This document shows positions 32,690-41,257 of a DNA stretch of 64,000 nucleotides, in pieces. The stretch lies in NCBI GenBank assembly GCA_036258315.1, contig DATADX010000042.1:1-64000 (forward strand), in the 5' to 3' direction. Within the stretch, counting starts at the first letter, position 1, and each line of letters begins with the position of its first letter. This DNA is from DASSYK01 sp036258315 (GTDB taxonomy: Bacteria; Actinomycetota; Thermoleophilia; Solirubrobacterales; 70-9). The notes under the pieces are model-generated. The model was not told where the DNA came from. It did no database searches and saw only the letters and a list, made by a program, of their open reading frames with translations. The position numbers and the translations under genes are program-made.

Positions 32690-33895
32690 ATGGAGCTGGG
32701 CTTCGGCGAGGTGATGCTCTACGGCGGCGGGCTCCTCGCCGTCGCCGCCGCGCTCTCAGGGGTGATGCGCGGGACGGTCCTCTCGATCGCGGTGCTCTCG
32801 GTGACGGTCGGGTTGGTTCTCGCGGCGCTCGACGTGATCGAGGTCGACGCCGGCGACGAGAGCGTCATCCTGCTGATCGAGCTGGCGCTGATCGTCACCC
32901 TGTTCTCCGACGGCCTGTTCGTCGAGCGTGAGCTCCTGATCCTCCACTGGAGCGCGCCCGTTCGAGCGCTCACCCTGGCGATGCCGATCACCATGGTGCT
33001 GATCGCGCTCTGCGCGAAGGCCCTGTTCGGGGACCTGAGCTGGGCGGAGGCATTCCTGCTCGGCGCGGTCCTCTCGCCGACCGACCCGGTCGTCACCTCC
33101 GCCGTCGTCACGTCCCAGCGGGTCCCCGAGAGCGTCCGCCATACGCTCAACCTGGAGTCCGGGCTCAACGATGGGCTCGCGCTGCCCTTCGTCCTCTTCT
33201 TCATCATCCTCGCCTCCCCCGGCGGGGACGCCGGCCGGGAGGCGCTCGACCTGCTCGGCGAGGCCGTGATCGGGGCGGTGATCGGGGTCGTGCTCGGAGT
33301 TCTCGCCGGGCGGCTCACGCATCACCTCCCGGGCGGCGGGATCGTCCGCCGCTACGAGGGGATCTACGCCCTCGGCGTCGGGATGTTCGCGTTCGGCCTC
33401 GCCGACGTCACGATCGGCAACGGGTTCATCGCCACGTTCGTGTGCGGGATCGCGCTGGCCGCCGCCGACCACGACATCGCCGACGACTTCGTCGACTTCA
33501 GCGAGAACGTCAGCTCGATCCTCCAGGTCCTCGCCTTCTTCGTGTTCGGGGCGGTGATCGTCGCGACGGGGTACGACGGCGGGATCGGGGTGCTGATCCT
33601 GTTCATCGCCTTCGCCCTGCTGGTCGCGCGACCGGTCGCCGTCTGGATCTCGTTCCTGAACGTCGACATGCCGAAGCCCTACCGCGCGTTCATCGCCTGG
33701 TTCGGCCCGAAGGGGGTCGCCTCGATGCTGTTCGCGCTGTACGTGCTCAACTCAGCGGTGGCGGAGCGCAGCCTGATCTTCGAGGTGGCCGCGTTCGCGA
33801 TCCTCGCCTCGATCATCGCGCACGGGCTCACGGACACCGTCGGCGCCAGCTGGATCGAGCGCCGGATCGCCTCGGATTCCCGGCCGTCGGGGTAG
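32690..33895 (+). CDS. CPA1-type cation:proton antiporter
   Basis: A 401-residue integral membrane protein with about 11-12 hydrophobic segments, of the NhaP/KefB-like monovalent cation:proton antiporter superfamily. The transport-site motifs are present: LSPTDPVVTSAVV and LNLESGLNDGLALPFVLF, where Asn-Asp is the CPA1-type ion-binding pair. The C-terminal WFGPKGVASMLFALYVLN segment is also typical. It has no C-terminal RCK domain. ATG 32690 precedes the first membrane segment; a GTG at 32675 is an alternative. Substrate ions (Na+ or K+) are not determinable. Confidence 0.9.
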   Translation: MELGFGEVMLYGGGLLAVAAALSGVMRGTVLSIAVLSVTVGLVLAALDVIEVDAGDESVILLIELALIVTLFSDGLFVERELLILHWSAPVRALTLAMPITMVLIALCAKALFGDLSWAEAFLLGAVLSPTDPVVTSAVVTSQRVPESVRHTLNLESGLNDGLALPFVLFFIILASPGGDAGREALDLLGEAVIGAVIGVVLGVLAGRLTHHLPGGGIVRRYEGIYALGVGMFAFGLADVTIGNGFIATFVCGIALAAADHDIADDFVDFSENVSSILQVLAFFVFGAVIVATGYDGGIGVLILFIAFALLVARPVAVWISFLNVDMPKPYRAFIAWFGPKGVASMLFALYVLNSAVAERSLIFEVAAFAILASIIAHGLTDTVGASWIERRIASDSRPSG

Positions 33896-33928
33896 ATCGG
33901 CCGCTCGCGCCGGCTGCCGAGGCTCGCG

Positions 33929-34837
33929 CTAGGCGGGGGCGGCGGCGGGAGCGGCCTCGAGCCTCTGCTCGACCCACTCGGTCGGGGCGATGTGCCGGTT
34001 CATCCCGAGCTCCTTCGGCGTCAACCCGAGCGCGAGCCCGATCAGCTGCGGCAGGTGCAGGACCGCGAGGCCGAGGTCGCGGTTCACGACCTTCGCCGCC
34101 TCGGGCTGCTGCATGTCGAGGTTCAGGTGGCAGAGCGGGCACGGGGTGACGAGGCAGTCGGCGTCGGCGTCGAGCGCGTCGCCGACGTGGGTGCCCGCCT
34201 GGCGCAGCGACACCTCGCGGGCCATCGTGATGATCGGGAACCCGCAGCACTTGCGGGCGCCGTCGTACTCGACGACCTCGCCGCCGAGCGTCTCGATCAG
34301 GCGATCGAGGTAGAGGTCGCGCTCGGGGTGCTCCTCGTAGCCGAGCCGGTGGCGGGGGCGGAGGATGTAGCAGCCGTAGAACGGCCCCACCCTGAGGCCC
34401 TCGAGCGGCCGCTTCACCTGGGCCGCGAGCCTGTCGAGTCCGTAGTCCTCGACAAGCACCCAGAGGAAGTTCTTGTTCGAGAAGCCCTCCTTGTCGTAGG
34501 AGAGCCCCTCCGCGGCGAGCACATCGTTGATGTGGGAGCGATACTCGGTGTCGGCGTCGAGCCGCTGCTGGCACTCCGACTGGGCGCCCTGGCACGTCGA
34601 GCAGATGTTCATCATCGGCAGGCCGGTCTGCTGGGCGAGCGCGAAGGTGCGGGCGTTGAGGGTGTCGGCGAGCTCCTGGTTGTGCTCGGCGATCACGCCG
34701 GCGCCGGTGCAGTTGGCGCGGTCGAGCTCGACCAGCTCGATCCCGAGCCGGTCCGCGACGAGCGCCATCGAGCCGTGCAGCTCGGTCGTGAAGCCGCGCG
34801 AGACGCAGCCCGGCCAGTAGGCAACCTTGAGATCCAT
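33929..34837 (-). CDS. sdhE: Succinate dehydrogenase/fumarate reductase CCG-domain subunit (SdhE/HdrB-like)
   Basis: A 302-residue protein with two cysteine-rich CCG domains, as in HdrB and the E subunit of type E succinate:quinone reductases. Cysteines include C11 (WPGCVSRG), C43, C79, C82 and C89, then GCYILRP, KCCGFP and CPLCHLNLD. It likely binds unusual iron-sulfur centres and takes the place of a haem-containing membrane anchor; it has only weak amphipathic segments. ATG 34837 overlaps the sdhB stop by one base (TGATG), so it is coupled to sdhB. Here the symbol sdhE denotes the CCG subunit, not the flavinylation factor. Confidence 0.85.
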   Translation of the reverse strand: MDLKVAYWPGCVSRGFTTELHGSMALVADRLGIELVELDRANCTGAGVIAEHNQELADTLNARTFALAQQTGLPMMNICSTCQGAQSECQQRLDADTEYRSHINDVLAAEGLSYDKEGFSNKNFLWVLVEDYGLDRLAAQVKRPLEGLRVGPFYGCYILRPRHRLGYEEHPERDLYLDRLIETLGGEVVEYDGARKCCGFPIITMAREVSLRQAGTHVGDALDADADCLVTPCPLCHLNLDMQQPEAAKVVNRDLGLAVLHLPQLIGLALGLTPKELGMNRHIAPTEWVEQRLEAAPAAAPA

Positions 34838-36162
34838 CAGGACGCGCCTCCGGGGCCTGGCTTGCCGGTCTCGCTCGGGCCGGGCTCGGCCTGGCCGTGC
34901 TCGCCGCCCTGCACCGGCCCCTTGCTCAGCGTCTCCTCGTCGGGCTCGGGCTCGACGGCGGCCTCCGCGATCGCCTCGGCCTCGGGCACCGGCTCGTCCT
35001 GGTCGGCCTCCTCGCCCTTGATGTAGAGGTTCAGCTCGACGCTGTGGCCCTCGGCGTGCGCGTAGATCCGCTTCACCTGGTCCTGGGCGCCGTCGGGGAG
35101 CTTCGGGTGGACGCCCGGGATCAGCTTCGGGAGCGAGCGCATCTTCCCGGTGCGCAGACCCCGGATCGCGGTCGGGATCGACTCGAGCAGGCCCTTGATC
35201 GCCGCCGGACGGGGAACCAGCTTGCCCTTGACGCCGGGCGCGAGCGACTCCTGGAGCAGCAGCGACTCGTCGAGCGTGCCCTTCGACTCGATGATCTTGG
35301 TGAAGGCGTGCTCGTGGCGGCGGCCGTTGTTGACGTCGTCGATCTCGTACTCGTCGGACGCCGCGCGGCGCAGCCGCATGATCTGGTCCATCGGCGCGAC
35401 CCCCTTCGGGCAGGCGTCGATGCAGGAGAAGCAGTGGGTGCAGTCGTAGATCCCGTGCGGGTCGTTGGCGAGGTCGTGCAGGCGCTCCTTCGTCTGGGCG
35501 TCGCGCGGGTCCCCGACGAACCGGTAGGCCTTCGCGAGCGCCGCGGGCCCGATGAAGTCCGGGTCGGCCTCCATCGAGAGGCAGGAGCTGACGCAGGCGC
35601 CGCACTGGATGCACGCCATCGACTGGGTGACGTCGATCATCGACTCGGGGGGGACGACGTACTCGCGCTCGGGCGGGTCGCCCTCCGGCAGCAGCCACGG
35701 GGTGACTCGGCGGATCTTCGTCCAGTGCGTCGACTCCATGTCGGTGACGAGGTCCTTGATCACCGGCATGTTCCCCATCGGCTCGACCACTATCTCGACC
35801 TGTCCGTCGGCGGCGCCGAGCGGAGCCTCAGCAGCCCCCGCGCCCGCGTCGCCAGCCGCCGCCCCCGGACGCGAAGCGGAGGAGGCGGCGGATGATGTCC
35901 TTTCCGCCCAGTCCTGGGCCTCGCCGATCTGGGTCTTGCAGGCGAGGCCGGACTGGCCGTTGATCTTCATCCCGCACGACCCGCAGATCGCGGCGCGGCA
36001 CGAGCAGCGGACCGACAGCGAGCCGTCGTCGCGATCCTTGGCCTGGAGAAGGCCGTCGAGCACGGACAGCGTCGGATCGAGATCGACGTCGAAGCTCTCC
36101 CAGTACGGGCCCTCGCCGGACTCGGGCTGGAAGCGGCGGACCTTGAGCGTGTAGCTGGCCAC
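34837..36162 (-). CDS. sdhB: Succinate dehydrogenase iron-sulfur subunit with extra cluster cysteine and C-terminal extension
   Basis: The 441-residue electron-transfer subunit is much longer than the usual 230-260. The [2Fe-2S] domain has C53/C55, C60, C63, C75. The [4Fe-4S] motif is C184-x2-C187-x2-C190-x3-C194. The third motif reads CTHCFSCIDACP: C241, C244, C247, C251. The residue at 244 is Ile or Val in enzymes with a [3Fe-4S] centre, so a second [4Fe-4S] cluster is predicted. Residues 89-120 (Ala/Ser/Gly-rich) are an insertion encoded by a copy of the palindromic element. About 170 C-terminal residues after the cluster domain are acidic and low-complexity. It starts with GTG. The order sdhA-sdhB-sdhE on the minus strand forms one locus. 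Confidence 0.92.
   Translation of the reverse strand: MASYTLKVRRFQPESGEGPYWESFDVDLDPTLSVLDGLLQAKDRDDGSLSVRCSCRAAICGSCGMKINGQSGLACKTQIGEAQDWAERTSSAASSASRPGAAAGDAGAGAAEAPLGAADGQVEIVVEPMGNMPVIKDLVTDMESTHWTKIRRVTPWLLPEGDPPEREYVVPPESMIDVTQSMACIQCGACVSSCLSMEADPDFIGPAALAKAYRFVGDPRDAQTKERLHDLANDPHGIYDCTHCFSCIDACPKGVAPMDQIMRLRRAASDEYEIDDVNNGRRHEHAFTKIIESKGTLDESLLLQESLAPGVKGKLVPRPAAIKGLLESIPTAIRGLRTGKMRSLPKLIPGVHPKLPDGAQDQVKRIYAHAEGHSVELNLYIKGEEADQDEPVPEAEAIAEAAVEPEPDEETLSKGPVQGGEHGQAEPGPSETGKPGPGGAS
35825..35884 (+). repeat. Palindromic element copy 5, inside sdhB (antisense)
   Basis: A 60-bp element reading GCCTCAGCAGCC, GCGTCGCCAGCCGCC and GACGCGAAGCGGAGGAG on the plus strand, about 85 percent identical to dnaX copy 3. 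The host gene is on the minus strand, so it is read antisense and encodes a SSASRPG-type linker between the two ferredoxin-like domains. Confidence 0.85.
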
Positions 36163-36171
36163 TACGGCCTC

Positions 36172-36177
36172 ACCCTA
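36172..36177 (-). promoter_or_regulatory. -10-like box of sdhB
   Basis: On the minus strand TAGGGT ends nine bases before the GTG at 36162. It could give a second transcript for sdhB-sdhE apart from read-through from sdhA. Confidence 0.35.
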
Positions 36178-36201
36178 CCGGCGCGAAAGCCGGGCTACGC
36201 A

Positions 36202-37890
36202 TCAGTAGGTCCTCTCCTGGGGCTCCCACTGGGTCATCGTCACCTCGGAGTAGCTGATCTCCGGCCGATCGTCTCCCCTGGTCAGGTCGATGTGCTTGAG
36301 CCACTCCTCGTCGTTGCGCTCGGGGTAGTCGGTCCGGAACTGGGCGCCGCGGCTCTCCGTCCTGTGCAGCGCGGCGACGCAGGTAGCCTCGGCGTTGTCG
36401 AGCATGAAGCCGAGCTCGACGGCGCCGAGCAGGTCCTGGTTGAAGATCGAGCCGCGGTCGTCGATGTAGCAGCTCTTCGCCTCCTCCTGGAGGCGCTTGA
36501 CCGTCTCCAGCGCCGTGCTGATCCCCTGCTCGTCGCGAAACACGGCCACGTAGCGGTCCATCGTCTCGCCCAGCTCCTTGCGGATCTCGGAGACCCGCCG
36601 GCCGGAGCCCTTCTCCCTGCTCGTGATCTCGGCGAGCCGCGCCTCCTCGTCGTGGAGGACGGAGTGGGGGGCGTGCACCGGCCCGCGTCCCTTCGCGCGC
36701 TCGGCTGCGTCCTGGCCCGAGCGGCGGCCGAAGATCAGCGTGTCGAGCAGCGAGTTCGCCCCGAGCCTGTTGCCCCCGTGGACCGAGACGCAGGCGACCT
36801 CTCCGGCCGCGTACAGCCCCGGGACATTGGTCCGGCCCTCGACGTCGGTCTTGACACCGCCCATCGTGTAGTGGTTGCCGGGCTTGATGTGGATCGGCTC
36901 CTCGGTGATGTCGACCCCCGCGAAGTCCTTGCCGACCAAGACGATCTCGCGGAGCGCCTCGTGGATGCGCTTGCGCGGGACGACCGTGATGTCGAGCGCG
37001 ACCGTGCCGTCGGGGAACCCACGGCCCTCGTTGATCTCGGTCTGCTCGGCGCGGCTGACGACGTCGCGCGAGGCGAGCTCCATCTTGTTCGGGGCGTAGC
37101 GCTCCATGAAGCGCTCGCCGTTCGCGTTCAGCAGGTGGGCGCCCTCGCCCCTCGCGCCCTCGGTGATCAGGAACCCCTTCCCCGCCAGCGTCGTCGGGTG
37201 GTACTGGATCATCTCCATGTCCATCAGCCTCGCGCCTGCCCGGTAGGCCATCGAGATCCCGTCACCGGTGCAGATCAGCGCGTTGGTCGTCGGCTGCCAG
37301 ACCTGCCCGTTCCCCCCGGTGGCGAGGATCACGGCCTTGGCGCCGAAGTGCTCCATCGAGCCGTCGCCGACGTTGCGGCAGATCGCACCGACGCAGCTGC
37401 CGGAGTCGTCGAGCGCGAGCGCGGTGGTGAAGTACTCCTCGTAGCGCGCGACCTCGTCCGAGAACTTCATCAGCTGCTCGTAGAGGACGTGCATGATCGC
37501 CTGGCCGGTGATGTCGGCCACGTAGTAGGTGCGCGCCGCCGACGCCCCGCCGAAGGCGCGGGTGCCGAGCTTCCCCTCCTCGTTGCGGTGGAAGGTGACG
37601 CCGAGATGCTCGAGATGCAGCAGCTCGTCGGGGGCCTCCTGGGTCATGATCTCGACGGCGTCCTGGTCGGCGAGGTAGTCGGAGCCCTTGACGGTGTCGA
37701 AGGCGTGCGACTCCCAGCTGTCGTCCTCCTGGAGGGCGGCGTTGATCCCGCCCTGGGCGGCGTTCGAATGGGAGCGAACGGGGTGGACCTTGCTGATGAT
37801 TCCGACCGAGACGCCGCGCTCGGCGGCTGCGAGGGCGGCGCGCTGGCCAGCGAGCCCCGCCCCGATCACGAGTACGTCGTGGTCCGGCAC
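36202..37890 (-). CDS. sdhA: Succinate dehydrogenase flavoprotein subunit
   Basis: FAD-containing catalytic subunit of 562 residues oxidising succinate to fumarate in the citric acid cycle. The dinucleotide fold [21 protein letters not shown] (6-26) is followed by [18 protein letters not shown], where a histidine near 41 would carry the covalent FAD. Further motifs are [11 protein letters not shown], the active-site region [12 protein letters not shown], and [12 protein letters not shown]. It starts with GTG six bases after TAGGAT. The next gene downstream is sdhB (39-base gap). No sdhC or sdhD genes for a haem anchor are found nearby. Confidence 0.96.
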   Translation of the reverse strand: MPDHDVLVIGAGLAGQRAALAAAERGVSVGIISKVHPVRSHSNAAQGGINAALQEDDSWESHAFDTVKGSDYLADQDAVEIMTQEAPDELLHLEHLGVTFHRNEEGKLGTRAFGGASAARTYYVADITGQAIMHVLYEQLMKFSDEVARYEEYFTTALALDDSGSCVGAICRNVGDGSMEHFGAKAVILATGGNGQVWQPTTNALICTGDGISMAYRAGARLMDMEMIQYHPTTLAGKGFLITEGARGEGAHLLNANGERFMERYAPNKMELASRDVVSRAEQTEINEGRGFPDGTVALDITVVPRKRIHEALREIVLVGKDFAGVDITEEPIHIKPGNHYTMGGVKTDVEGRTNVPGLYAAGEVACVSVHGGNRLGANSLLDTLIFGRRSGQDAAERAKGRGPVHAPHSVLHDEEARLAEITSREKGSGRRVSEIRKELGETMDRYVAVFRDEQGISTALETVKRLQEEAKSCYIDDRGSIFNQDLLGAVELGFMLDNAEATCVAALHRTESRGAQFRTDYPERNDEEWLKHIDLTRGDDRPEISYSEVTMTQWEPQERTY

Positions 37891-37896
37891 GCGGTG

Positions 37897-37902
37897 ATCC
37901 TA
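37897..37902 (-). promoter_or_regulatory. -10-like box of sdhA
   Basis: On the minus strand TAGGAT ends six bases before the GTG at 37890, within an AT-rich TATATAGGAT stretch; this probably drives the whole sdhABE locus as a leaderless transcript. Confidence 0.55.
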
Positions 37903-37926
37903 TATACGGCGGGCGCCGAGCCGGAT

Positions 37927-39093
37927 TCAGGTCCCGGGGGCGGGATCGCGCAGCGCCCGGCCCACCGCGTCCACGGTCAGCACTCCGCTCAGGTGACCCT
38001 CTCGGTCGACGGCCATCAGTGCGCCGAGGCGCCGCAGCGCCTGGTTGCCGAGCACCGCCTCGAGCGGGGCGTCATCGCGGATTGTCGCCGAGCCCTCGTC
38101 GCGGGCGAGGATGTCGGCGACGGTGGTGGTGGTCCGCTCGACGGCCGGCACCCCCTCCGCCGTGTCGCGGTCGAGCAGCCCGATGAAGCGGGACCTGCCG
38201 TCGATGACGGGGAACCAGGGGTACCCGTAGCGAAGGAAGAACCCGTCGAGCGCCTGCTCGACAGCGAGGCGCTCCGGGATCGCGACCGGCCGTCGGTCCA
38301 TCACGTCCCCGACCGAGATCCCCTCGATCCTGCCGGTGATCTCCGATTGCGCGACCGCTCCGCGCGCCGAGCCGTTGAGGATGAACCCGATCAGCGCGAG
38401 CCAGATCCCGCTCACGACGTCGCCCTGCACGAACACGAAGATCCCGAATCCGATCAGCAGGTATGCGAAGCCGCGGCCGAGCGTGGCCGCGAACCGAGTG
38501 GCGGAGGCGCGGTTGCCCGTCCGCCACCAGGCGATTGCGCGCGCGACCCGGCCGCCGTCGAGCGGGAAGGCGGGGACGAGGTTGAAGATCAGGACCAGCA
38601 GGTTGACGCTCGCCATCCAGCCCAGCACCGCCATCCCGGGCGAGATGTCGGCCGACCCGTCGGCGCGCGCCGCCTCGCCGAAGGCGTCGGCGCCGGAGCC
38701 TACGACCCCGATCGCCGAGCAGACGGCCACGATCACCGCGGTCACGACGGGCCCCGCGATCGCGATCTTGAACTCGGTGCCCGGCGAGTCCGAGTCCCGC
38801 TCGAGCTGGGCGACGCCGCCGAACATCCACAGCGTGATCCCGGAGATCCCGATCCCGTGGCGGATCGCGACGAAGGCGTGCCCGAGCTCGTGGAGGAGGA
38901 TCGAGGCGAAGAAGAGCAGGGCGCTGACGAGCGCCAGCGCGTAGGGGCCGATCGCGCCATCGTCCGCGTTGAGCACGTCGCGGTAGAAGCCGGAGAGCAG
39001 AAAGATGATCAGGAAGAGGACGACGAACCAGGAGAAGTCGACGCTGATCCTGATCCCACGCAGGTGAAAGAGCGTGATCGCGCCCGCGGGCAT
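37927..39093 (-). CDS. Site-2 protease family (M50) metalloprotease with CBS domains
   Basis: A 388-residue intramembrane zinc protease. HELGH (in LLFFASILLHELGHAFVAIRHG) gives two zinc ligands and the LVPAFPLDGGRV motif the third. About six membrane segments occupy residues 15-235, followed by a pair of CBS domains (about 255-385: ISVGDVMDRRPVAIPERLAVEQAL and VADILARDE). This is the SpoIVFB-like group; the CBS pair probably senses adenine nucleotides. ATG 39093 follows TAAGAT by seven bases, so leaderless start is likely. Its substrate is unknown; anti-sigma factors or membrane proteins are usual targets. Confidence 0.92.
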   Translation of the reverse strand: MPAGAITLFHLRGIRISVDFSWFVVLFLIIFLLSGFYRDVLNADDGAIGPYALALVSALLFFASILLHELGHAFVAIRHGIGISGITLWMFGGVAQLERDSDSPGTEFKIAIAGPVVTAVIVAVCSAIGVVGSGADAFGEAARADGSADISPGMAVLGWMASVNLLVLIFNLVPAFPLDGGRVARAIAWWRTGNRASATRFAATLGRGFAYLLIGFGIFVFVQGDVVSGIWLALIGFILNGSARGAVAQSEITGRIEGISVGDVMDRRPVAIPERLAVEQALDGFFLRYGYPWFPVIDGRSRFIGLLDRDTAEGVPAVERTTTTVADILARDEGSATIRDDAPLEAVLGNQALRRLGALMAVDREGHLSGVLTVDAVGRALRDPAPGT

Positions 39094-39100
39094 GTGAATG

Positions 39101-39106
39101 ATCTTA
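39101..39106 (-). promoter_or_regulatory. -10-like box of the site-2 protease gene
   Basis: On the minus strand TAAGAT ends seven bases before the ATG at 39093, with no ribosome binding site in between. Confidence 0.5.
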
Positions 39107-39146
39107 GGCTGCCGGCGACCGCCGGCCGCTAGGTTTCCGGCCGCTG

Positions 39147-40376
39147 ATGCCCGACGAACCGACCTCCGAGACCGCGCGGACGCCCGATCTGGGCCACCCG
39201 AGGCTGCGCGCCGAGCTGGAGGAGCTTGCCGCGATCGAGCGCCCCTCCGCCTCGGACGGGGAGCGGGAGGCGGCCGAGTGGCTCGCCGCCAAGCTCGGCG
39301 AGGCCGGCGCGCGAGACGTGAGGCTCGAGCAGGAGCCCGGGGCGAACGGCACCTTCTGGGTCTCGCTCGGCGCGCTCGCCGGCGCGGGCGTCCTCGCCGG
39401 GCTCGCCGCGCTGCGCGGCGGACGCCCGGCGCGCGCCGCCGCGGTCGCGGTGGGAGCGGCCGCCGCAATGCTCGCCGCCGACGAGATGCCGCCGGGCCGC
39501 CGGCGCTTCCGGAGGCTGCTCCCGCGCCGCACCGCCCACCACGTCCTCGCCGAGCTTGGGCCCGCAGACGCCGAGCGGACGATCGTGCTGATGGCCCATC
39601 ACGATGCAGCCCACAGCGCCTTCTTCTTCAACCCGGCGATCACCGAAACGGCCGCCGAGCGGGCGCCGTGGCTGTTCGACCACAACGACACCAGCCCGCC
39701 GCTGATGTGGCCGGTGGTGGGCGGCCCCGCGCTCGTCGCCGCCGGCGCGGCGCTCGGGAGCCGCGCGCTGACCGCCCTCGGCACCGTGGTCTCCGCCGGC
39801 ACGGTCGGCTTCATGGCGGACATCGGCTCCCGCGCCGTCGTCCCCGGCGCGAACGACAACGGGACCGGGTGCGTGGCGATGCTCGCCCTCGCGCGCGCCC
39901 TCGCGGACGACCCGACCGAGTCCACCCGGGTGCTGTTCCTGTCGAGCTCGGAGGAGGCGCTCTGCGAGGGGATGGGCTTGTTCATGGACCGCCATGCGCA
40001 CGAGCTGCCGCTCGACCGGACCTTCTTTCTCTGTCTCGACACGATCGGCTCGCCTACCCTCTGCGTCCTCCGCGGCGAGGGAATGCTGGCGATGCGCGAG
40101 TACCCGCGCGAGGCGCTCGAGCTGCTCGACTCGACCGCGGCGGCGCTCGGGATCGAGTTGGTTCCCAACCTGCGCCTGCGCAACGCGACCGATGGCGTCT
40201 TTCCGCTCGCCCACGGCTACCGATGCGCGTCGCTCTGCTCCGTCAACGAGCTCAAGAACCCGGCCAACTACCACTGGCCGACGGACACTCCCGAGAACGT
40301 GGACTACGACACCGTCGGCGCTGCGATCAGCCTCGCCGAGGCCGTGATCCGCCGCCTCGACGAGCGCTGGCTCTGA
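39147..40376 (+). CDS. M28-family metallopeptidase with internal membrane segments
   Basis: A 409-residue zinc aminopeptidase-like protein. The M28 core is present: IVLMAHHDAAHS (zinc ligand), GANDNGTGCVAML (Asp bridging two zincs), FLSSSEEALCEGM (catalytic Glu and zinc Glu), CLDTIGS (Asp) and a late NYHWPTDTPENVDY (His). Two hydrophobic segments at about 70-110 and 190-225 split the core, as in membrane-associated M28 proteins. There is no signal peptide. ATG 39147 follows TAGGTT by 11 bases. It is divergent from the site-2 protease gene (53-base gap). Confidence 0.85.
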   Translation: MPDEPTSETARTPDLGHPRLRAELEELAAIERPSASDGEREAAEWLAAKLGEAGARDVRLEQEPGANGTFWVSLGALAGAGVLAGLAALRGGRPARAAAVAVGAAAAMLAADEMPPGRRRFRRLLPRRTAHHVLAELGPADAERTIVLMAHHDAAHSAFFFNPAITETAAERAPWLFDHNDTSPPLMWPVVGGPALVAAGAALGSRALTALGTVVSAGTVGFMADIGSRAVVPGANDNGTGCVAMLALARALADDPTESTRVLFLSSSEEALCEGMGLFMDRHAHELPLDRTFFLCLDTIGSPTLCVLRGEGMLAMREYPREALELLDSTAAALGIELVPNLRLRNATDGVFPLAHGYRCASLCSVNELKNPANYHWPTDTPENVDYDTVGAAISLAEAVIRRLDERWL

Positions 40377-40434
40377 ACCGCACGAGGCGCTGACTAGGGT
40401 CTGCGGCGACCCCGCCGACCGAGGAGGGCCGCCG

Positions 40435-41253
40435 ATGGCTCAGCACTACGAGACGCTTCGCTACGAGACCGACGGGCACGTCACCGTGCTCACCTACGAC
40501 CGCCCCGAGCAGCGCAACGCGGTCAGCCGCACGATGAACGCGGAGCTGCACGACGCGTGGCGGCGCTTTCGCGACGACCCCGAGGCGTTCGTGCTCGTGA
40601 TCACCGGCGAGGGGGACGCGTTCTGCGCGGGCTGGGACCTCGAGGACACGGCCGAGCTCGGCGAGGGACCGCCGCCCGACTGGGACGAGTTCAGGACCAG
40701 CATCTTCAACTCGCCCGGCGAGTGCGGCTATACGCGCAGGATCGACGTCTTCAAGCCGGTGATCGCCGCCGTCAACGGCTGGGCGGTCGCCGCCGGGCTC
40801 GAGAACGCCCTCCTCGCCGACATCCGGATCGCCGCGGAGAACGCCGTGTTCGGCGCGCTCGAGCGCCGCTGGAACATCGTCGGCGGGGACGGGATGTGCG
40901 TGCGGCTGGCGCTGGCGGTCGGCTACGGCCGCGCGATGGAGCTGATCATCACCGGCCGACCCGTCGATGCCGGGGAGGCGCTTCGGATCGGGCTCGCCAA
41001 CGAGGTCGTCCCCGAGGGCAAGGCGCTCGAGCGGGCGCTCGAGCTCGCCAACCTGATCGCGGCGCTGCCCCAGGGCGCGATCCGCTCGGACAAGGAGACG
41101 ATGGTCCGGAACGTAGGCCGCACCTACGAGGAGCAGCTCCGCCGCGAGGCCGAGAACACGATGTCGATGTTCGCGCGCCGCGACTCGCACGCGATCGGCG
41201 CCCGGGCCTTCAAGGAGGGCCGCATCCCGGAGTGGCCGAACCACGGCCTGTGA
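40435..41253 (+). CDS. Enoyl-CoA hydratase/isomerase (crotonase family)
   Basis: A 272-residue crotonase-fold protein acting on an acyl-CoA. It has VTVLTYDRPEQRNAVSRTM, the oxyanion-hole segment FCAGWDLEDTAEL, NGWAVAAGLENALLADIRIAAENAVFGALERRWNIVGGDG and the MELIITGRPVDAGEALRIGLANEVV segment. The two glutamates of true hydratases cannot both be placed with certainty, so hydratase, isomerase or dehalogenase roles remain open. A clear Shine-Dalgarno GAGGAGGG lies seven bases before ATG 40435, in contrast with the leaderless genes nearby. It is convergent with the acyl-CoA dehydrogenase gene. Confidence 0.88.
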   Translation: MAQHYETLRYETDGHVTVLTYDRPEQRNAVSRTMNAELHDAWRRFRDDPEAFVLVITGEGDAFCAGWDLEDTAELGEGPPPDWDEFRTSIFNSPGECGYTRRIDVFKPVIAAVNGWAVAAGLENALLADIRIAAENAVFGALERRWNIVGGDGMCVRLALAVGYGRAMELIITGRPVDAGEALRIGLANEVVPEGKALERALELANLIAALPQGAIRSDKETMVRNVGRTYEEQLRREAENTMSMFARRDSHAIGARAFKEGRIPEWPNHGL

Positions 41254-41257
41254 GGCG

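Noticed and set aside
36292..39132. 946-codon frame opposite sdhA and the site-2 protease
   Set aside because: Spans two well-supported genes on the other strand and has no recognisable domain.
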